A stretch of 64,000 nucleotides of DNA from NCBI RefSeq assembly GCF_003173055.1, contig NZ_QGLF01000003.1:537356-601355 (forward strand), written 5' to 3'. Origin of the DNA: Zavarzinia compransoris (lineage in GTDB: Bacteria; Pseudomonadota; Alphaproteobacteria; Zavarziniales; Zavarziniaceae). This document shows positions 61,387 through 64,000 of the stretch, piece by piece. Every line of letters starts with the position of its first letter. Positions within the stretch are counted from its first letter, which is position 1. Position numbers and translations under genes: made by a program. A model generated the notes under the pieces. The model saw only the letters and a list, made by a program, of their open reading frames with translations. It searched no databases and was not told the origin of the DNA.

Positions 61387-62748
61387 ATGACCGCGCCGGC
61401 ACAGGTCGATGTCTGCATCATCGGCGCCGGGCTGGCGGGCCTGCGCGCGGCGGGACGGCTGAGCGAGGGCGGGCGCAGCATCTGCGTGCTCGAAGCGCGC
61501 GACCGGGTGGGCGGCCGCACCATGGGTGGGGAATTATGCGGCGAGCCGGTCGACCTGGGCGGCCAGTGGGTCGGCCCGACCCAGCACCGGGTGCTCGCGC
61601 TTTGCGCCGAACTCGGCCTCGAGCTTTACCCGCAATATGCCGAAGGGCTGCGCCTGCTCGATATCGGCGGCCGCTTGCGCCGCTATCGGGGCACCGTGCC
61701 GCGGATGTCCCTGCTCGCCGCCCTCGATGCCGGCCGGGCGGTTCGCGGCCTGAACCGGGCGGCGGCGACGATCGACCCGGCGGCGCCCTGGCTGGCGGCC
61801 GGGGCGGCCGATCTGGACCGGATGACCCTGGACCAATGGCTGCGCCGCACGCTGTTCACGCGGGACGGGCGCCGCGTGCTGGATATCATGACCCGGGCCA
61901 TCTTCACCTGCGAGGCCCATGAAATCTCGCTGCTGGCCGCGCTGACCACCATCGCGGGGGCCGGCAGCCTGGAGGTCCAGGCCGAAGTCCAGGGCGACGG
62001 CGCGCAGAAGCTGAAGATCCGCGGCGGCGCCTTCCAGCTCGCGGCCCGGCTGGCCGACCGGCTGCCGCCGGGGGCGCTGGTGCTGCAAGCCCCGGTCCAT
62101 GCCGTCGAACCGTCCGAGACCGGGGTGACGGTGCGCCATGCCGGCGGCGAGATCCGTGCCGGCCGCGTGATCGTCGCCCTGGCCCCGGCGCTGGCCGCGC
62201 GCATCGATTTCGGGGCGGCCCTGCCGCCGCTGCGCCAGCAGTTGCACAGCCGCATGCCCATGGGCTCGGTGATCAAGGCGCTGGTGGCCTACGAGCGGCC
62301 GTTCTGGCGGGCGCGGGGGTGGTCGGGCGAAGTGGTCAGCGACCGCGGGCCCTTCGGCCCGGTCATGGATGCGACGCCGCCCGGCAGCCCCCATGGCTTT
62401 CTGGTCGGCTTCTTCGACGGCGGCCACAGCCGGGCCCTGTCGGGCGCGCCCATGGACCTGCGCCGTGCCGCCGCCGTCAAAGCGCTGCAACGCTATTTCG
62501 GGCCCGAAGCGGCGACGCCGATCGGCTATGTCGACAAGGATTGGATCGCCGAGCCGTGGAGCCTGGGCGGCTATGCCGGCTTCACCGCGCCCGGCACCCT
62601 GACCACCTGCGGGCCCGCCCTGCGCCTGCCCTGCGGCCGTATCCACTGGTCCGGCACCGAAACCGCCACGCGCTGGATCGGCTATCTGGACGGGGCCCTC
62701 GAAGCGGGCGAGCGCGCGGCGGCGGAAGTGATGGCCAGCCCCGCTTGA
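61387..62748 (+). CDS. flavin monoamine oxidase family protein
   Basis: 453 aa from the ATG at 61387. The Rossmann motif CIIGAGLAGLRAAGRL, LEARDRVGGRTMG and LGGQWVGPTQHRVLAL are the MAO signature; the C-terminal IHWSGTETATRWIGYLDGALEAGERAA closes the FAD site. It would oxidise an amine or another C-N or C-C bond with O2. There is no obvious link to the ring-acid pathways. Regulated, probably, by the divergent TetR. Confidence 0.87.
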   Translation: MTAPAQVDVCIIGAGLAGLRAAGRLSEGGRSICVLEARDRVGGRTMGGELCGEPVDLGGQWVGPTQHRVLALCAELGLELYPQYAEGLRLLDIGGRLRRYRGTVPRMSLLAALDAGRAVRGLNRAAATIDPAAPWLAAGAADLDRMTLDQWLRRTLFTRDGRRVLDIMTRAIFTCEAHEISLLAALTTIAGAGSLEVQAEVQGDGAQKLKIRGGAFQLAARLADRLPPGALVLQAPVHAVEPSETGVTVRHAGGEIRAGRVIVALAPALAARIDFGAALPPLRQQLHSRMPMGSVIKALVAYERPFWRARGWSGEVVSDRGPFGPVMDATPPGSPHGFLVGFFDGGHSRALSGAPMDLRRAAAVKALQRYFGPEAATPIGYVDKDWIAEPWSLGGYAGFTAPGTLTTCGPALRLPCGRIHWSGTETATRWIGYLDGALEAGERAAAEVMASPA

Positions 62749-62757
62749 GGCCGGGTT

Positions 62758-64000
62758 TCAGGCGGTCGCGGCGGTGACGGTGATCTCGACCCACAGTTCG
62801 GTGCTCTGATAGCGGGCGGCGCCGGGATCGCCGACCGCGGCGAAGGCCGCGGCTTCGGCCTGCCGGTCGCCGTCGCCGCGCACCACCCTGTCCCGCGTCT
62901 TTTCCCGCAGCCGCTGGTAGAGGTGGGGATAGGGCATGTTCCAGTTCTTGCCCTTGCCTTTCGCGATCTCCTCGACGACGGGGATGGCGGCGACGAGCCG
63001 GGGGTCGGTCATGAGTTCGAGGCCGAGGGCGCTGAGGGTGGCATTGTGACTGCAATGGTGGCCGACCTTGTAGAAGGTGACCCGGCCCAGGATATCGTTG
63101 ACGGTCGCGGGAAAGGGTATCTCCGCGGTCGCCGCCGCCGGATAGGTCTGGTCGCCCCAGGACAGCCAGTTGCCGACCTGGGCATCGCCGGGAAAGAGCA
63201 GGATCTGGCCGTCCGACAGTTCGAAGGCGAGCACGAGACTGGTGTTGTTGACGTCCGAATCCATCTTCAGCGCCAGGGATTCCGCCGCGCCGAGCCACTC
63301 GTCGTCGATGCGCCGGTCGAAGTCGGCGACGGTCCTGTTGTAGGTCTTCTCGATATGATCGGCCCGAACCCCCGGGGCGCGGCCGTGGCGCCGGCCGAAG
63401 GGCGGCGGGTCGGCGACGGCATCGCCGCCCGCGGCGGTGGCCGGGGCGGCGCCCAGGTCGGCCGCCCTGGCCAGGAGCCGGGCCTTGGCGGCGCTGGCGA
63501 CCGCCAGGGTTTCGTCCAGCGAGGTCAGATAGACTTCCCGCCCGGCGCCTTTGCGCGGCGCATCGTTTTTCAGGCGGTGCGTGGTGCGCGGCGGGCCGAG
63601 GACATGGGCCTTGATCCCGCCCGAAGCCGCCCGGACCACCTGTCCGGGTTCGAGATAGCGGGTCGCGGGGGCGCCGACCTTCGCCTTCATTGCCTCCATG
63701 ATCGCGTTGCCGGTGCGCGGCCGGGGGCGGGACGGGGGGCCGGCAGGCGGTTCGTCGTCGATGACGGTGATGAAGCGGCCGAGTTCGATCACCGTGCGCA
63801 GGGCGGGAGTGTCGGCCGCGCCCATCATGCCGAACTGCTGGACCAGTTTCAGGGCCTCCTTGCCCTGTGCAAGCTGCACCCCCAATGTCTTGGCCTGGTC
63901 GTCGTGCACGTTCTCGGTCCAGGCCAGCCAAAGCTCGCGGATGGTCAGCTGGTCGCAGAAACAGGGCCAGGCATGGGCGATGCCCGAAATGTGATCGGCA
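62758..64000 (-). CDS. metallo-beta-lactamase-fold protein, N-terminus outside window
   Basis: The frame is open to the window edge (414 codons here), continuing upstream through residues such as DHISGIAHAWPCFC; a GTG at 63909 is internal and probably not the start. It has a phosphohydrolase-type MBL core seen in the C-terminal half: LLFPGDAQVGNWLSW and KVGHHCSHNAT, with Asp and His residues expected to bind metal. The central part is low-complexity and Ala-rich. The N-terminal HxHxDH motif would be outside the window. Function unknown. Convergent with the amine oxidase gene. Confidence 0.7.
   Translation of the reverse strand, partial: ADHISGIAHAWPCFCDQLTIRELWLAWTENVHDDQAKTLGVQLAQGKEALKLVQQFGMMGAADTPALRTVIELGRFITVIDDEPPAGPPSRPRPRTGNAIMEAMKAKVGAPATRYLEPGQVVRAASGGIKAHVLGPPRTTHRLKNDAPRKGAGREVYLTSLDETLAVASAAKARLLARAADLGAAPATAAGGDAVADPPPFGRRHGRAPGVRADHIEKTYNRTVADFDRRIDDEWLGAAESLALKMDSDVNNTSLVLAFELSDGQILLFPGDAQVGNWLSWGDQTYPAAATAEIPFPATVNDILGRVTFYKVGHHCSHNATLSALGLELMTDPRLVAAIPVVEEIAKGKGKNWNMPYPHLYQRLREKTRDRVVRGDGDRQAEAAAFAAVGDPGAARYQSTELWVEITVTAATA

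Noticed and set aside
1-64000. Search for tRNA, rRNA, insertion-sequence transposases, integrases and phage genes
   Set aside because: I found no sequence that I could support as any of these; the island shows no visible mobile-element boundary inside the window.

Overview
The window is high-GC, densely packed Gram-negative DNA. It carries outer-membrane barrels, Tat signals, an RND pump, a Liv-type ABC importer and close relatives of the Rhodopseudomonas bad/ali genes, which together suggest an alphaproteobacterium. I saw no rRNA, tRNA, CRISPR, phage or insertion-sequence genes. Nearly all of it reads as a catabolic island for aromatic and alicyclic hydrocarbons and acids.

Region 1 (1-13.9 kb) starts with the N-terminal part of a MalT/LuxR-type ATP-binding regulator, a zinc alcohol dehydrogenase and a divergent ACMSD-type decarboxylase. 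Then comes an operon for dihydroxylation and meta-cleavage of an aromatic acid: ferredoxin reductase, Rieske oxygenase alpha and beta, cis-diol dehydrogenase, Rieske ferredoxin, TetR regulator, two VOC (extradiol) proteins, C-C hydrolase, dienoate hydratase and acyl-CoA ligase. The gene set resembles the p-cumate (cmt) route. The first VOC protein has lost its metal ligands.

Region 2 (14.4-22.7 kb) encodes an envelope system: an RND/MMPL transporter, two Tat-exported DUF1329 proteins (LolA/LolB-like family), a YCF48-type Asp-box propeller and a DUF1302 outer-membrane protein. Region 3 (22.7-27.2 kb) holds a xylene-monooxygenase-type pair (XylA reductase, XylM hydroxylase), an aldehyde dehydrogenase and, next to xylM, a small membrane protein that I recognise as styrene oxide isomerase-like (StyC). 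A XylMA-plus-StyC module with no StyAB is the most unusual combination in the window. It would convert an alkene to an epoxide, then an aldehyde, then an acid.

Region 4 (27.4-42.4 kb) is a nearly complete cyclohexanecarboxylate pathway: two acyl-CoA dehydrogenases, AliA, a BadR-like MarR, BadH, a porin, BadI, a FadB-type bifunctional enzyme, EtfBA, thiolase, a BadK-like hydratase and glutaryl-CoA dehydrogenase. It would take the ring acid to pimelyl-CoA, glutaryl-CoA and crotonyl-CoA. Region 5 (42.5-49.2 kb) is a 3-hydroxybenzoate/gentisate route (6-hydroxylase, gentisate dioxygenase, fumarylpyruvate hydrolase, maleylpyruvate isomerase) with a second MarR, an SDR and a flavoprotein dehydrogenase. 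Region 6 (49.2-58.2 kb) has an 80-aa membrane protein, two KstD/fumarate-reductase-like flavoproteins, a livHMGFK importer and an SDR. Region 7 (58.2-64 kb) has a diguanylate cyclase, a TetR regulator, a flavin amine oxidase and a partial metallo-beta-lactamase-fold protein.

Two recurring operator families tie these blocks together. CAA-N4-TTG sites overlap or adjoin the -35 region at 27.4, 32.0, 34.6 and 46.9 kb, mostly beside the bad/ali-like genes. CAGTAT-N13-ATACTG palindromes sit across the -35 and -10 of promoters at 32.9, 42.5 and 49.2 kb, upstream of the porin, the 3-hydroxybenzoate operon and the flavoprotein/Liv operon. I infer that the two MarR proteins each own one family.
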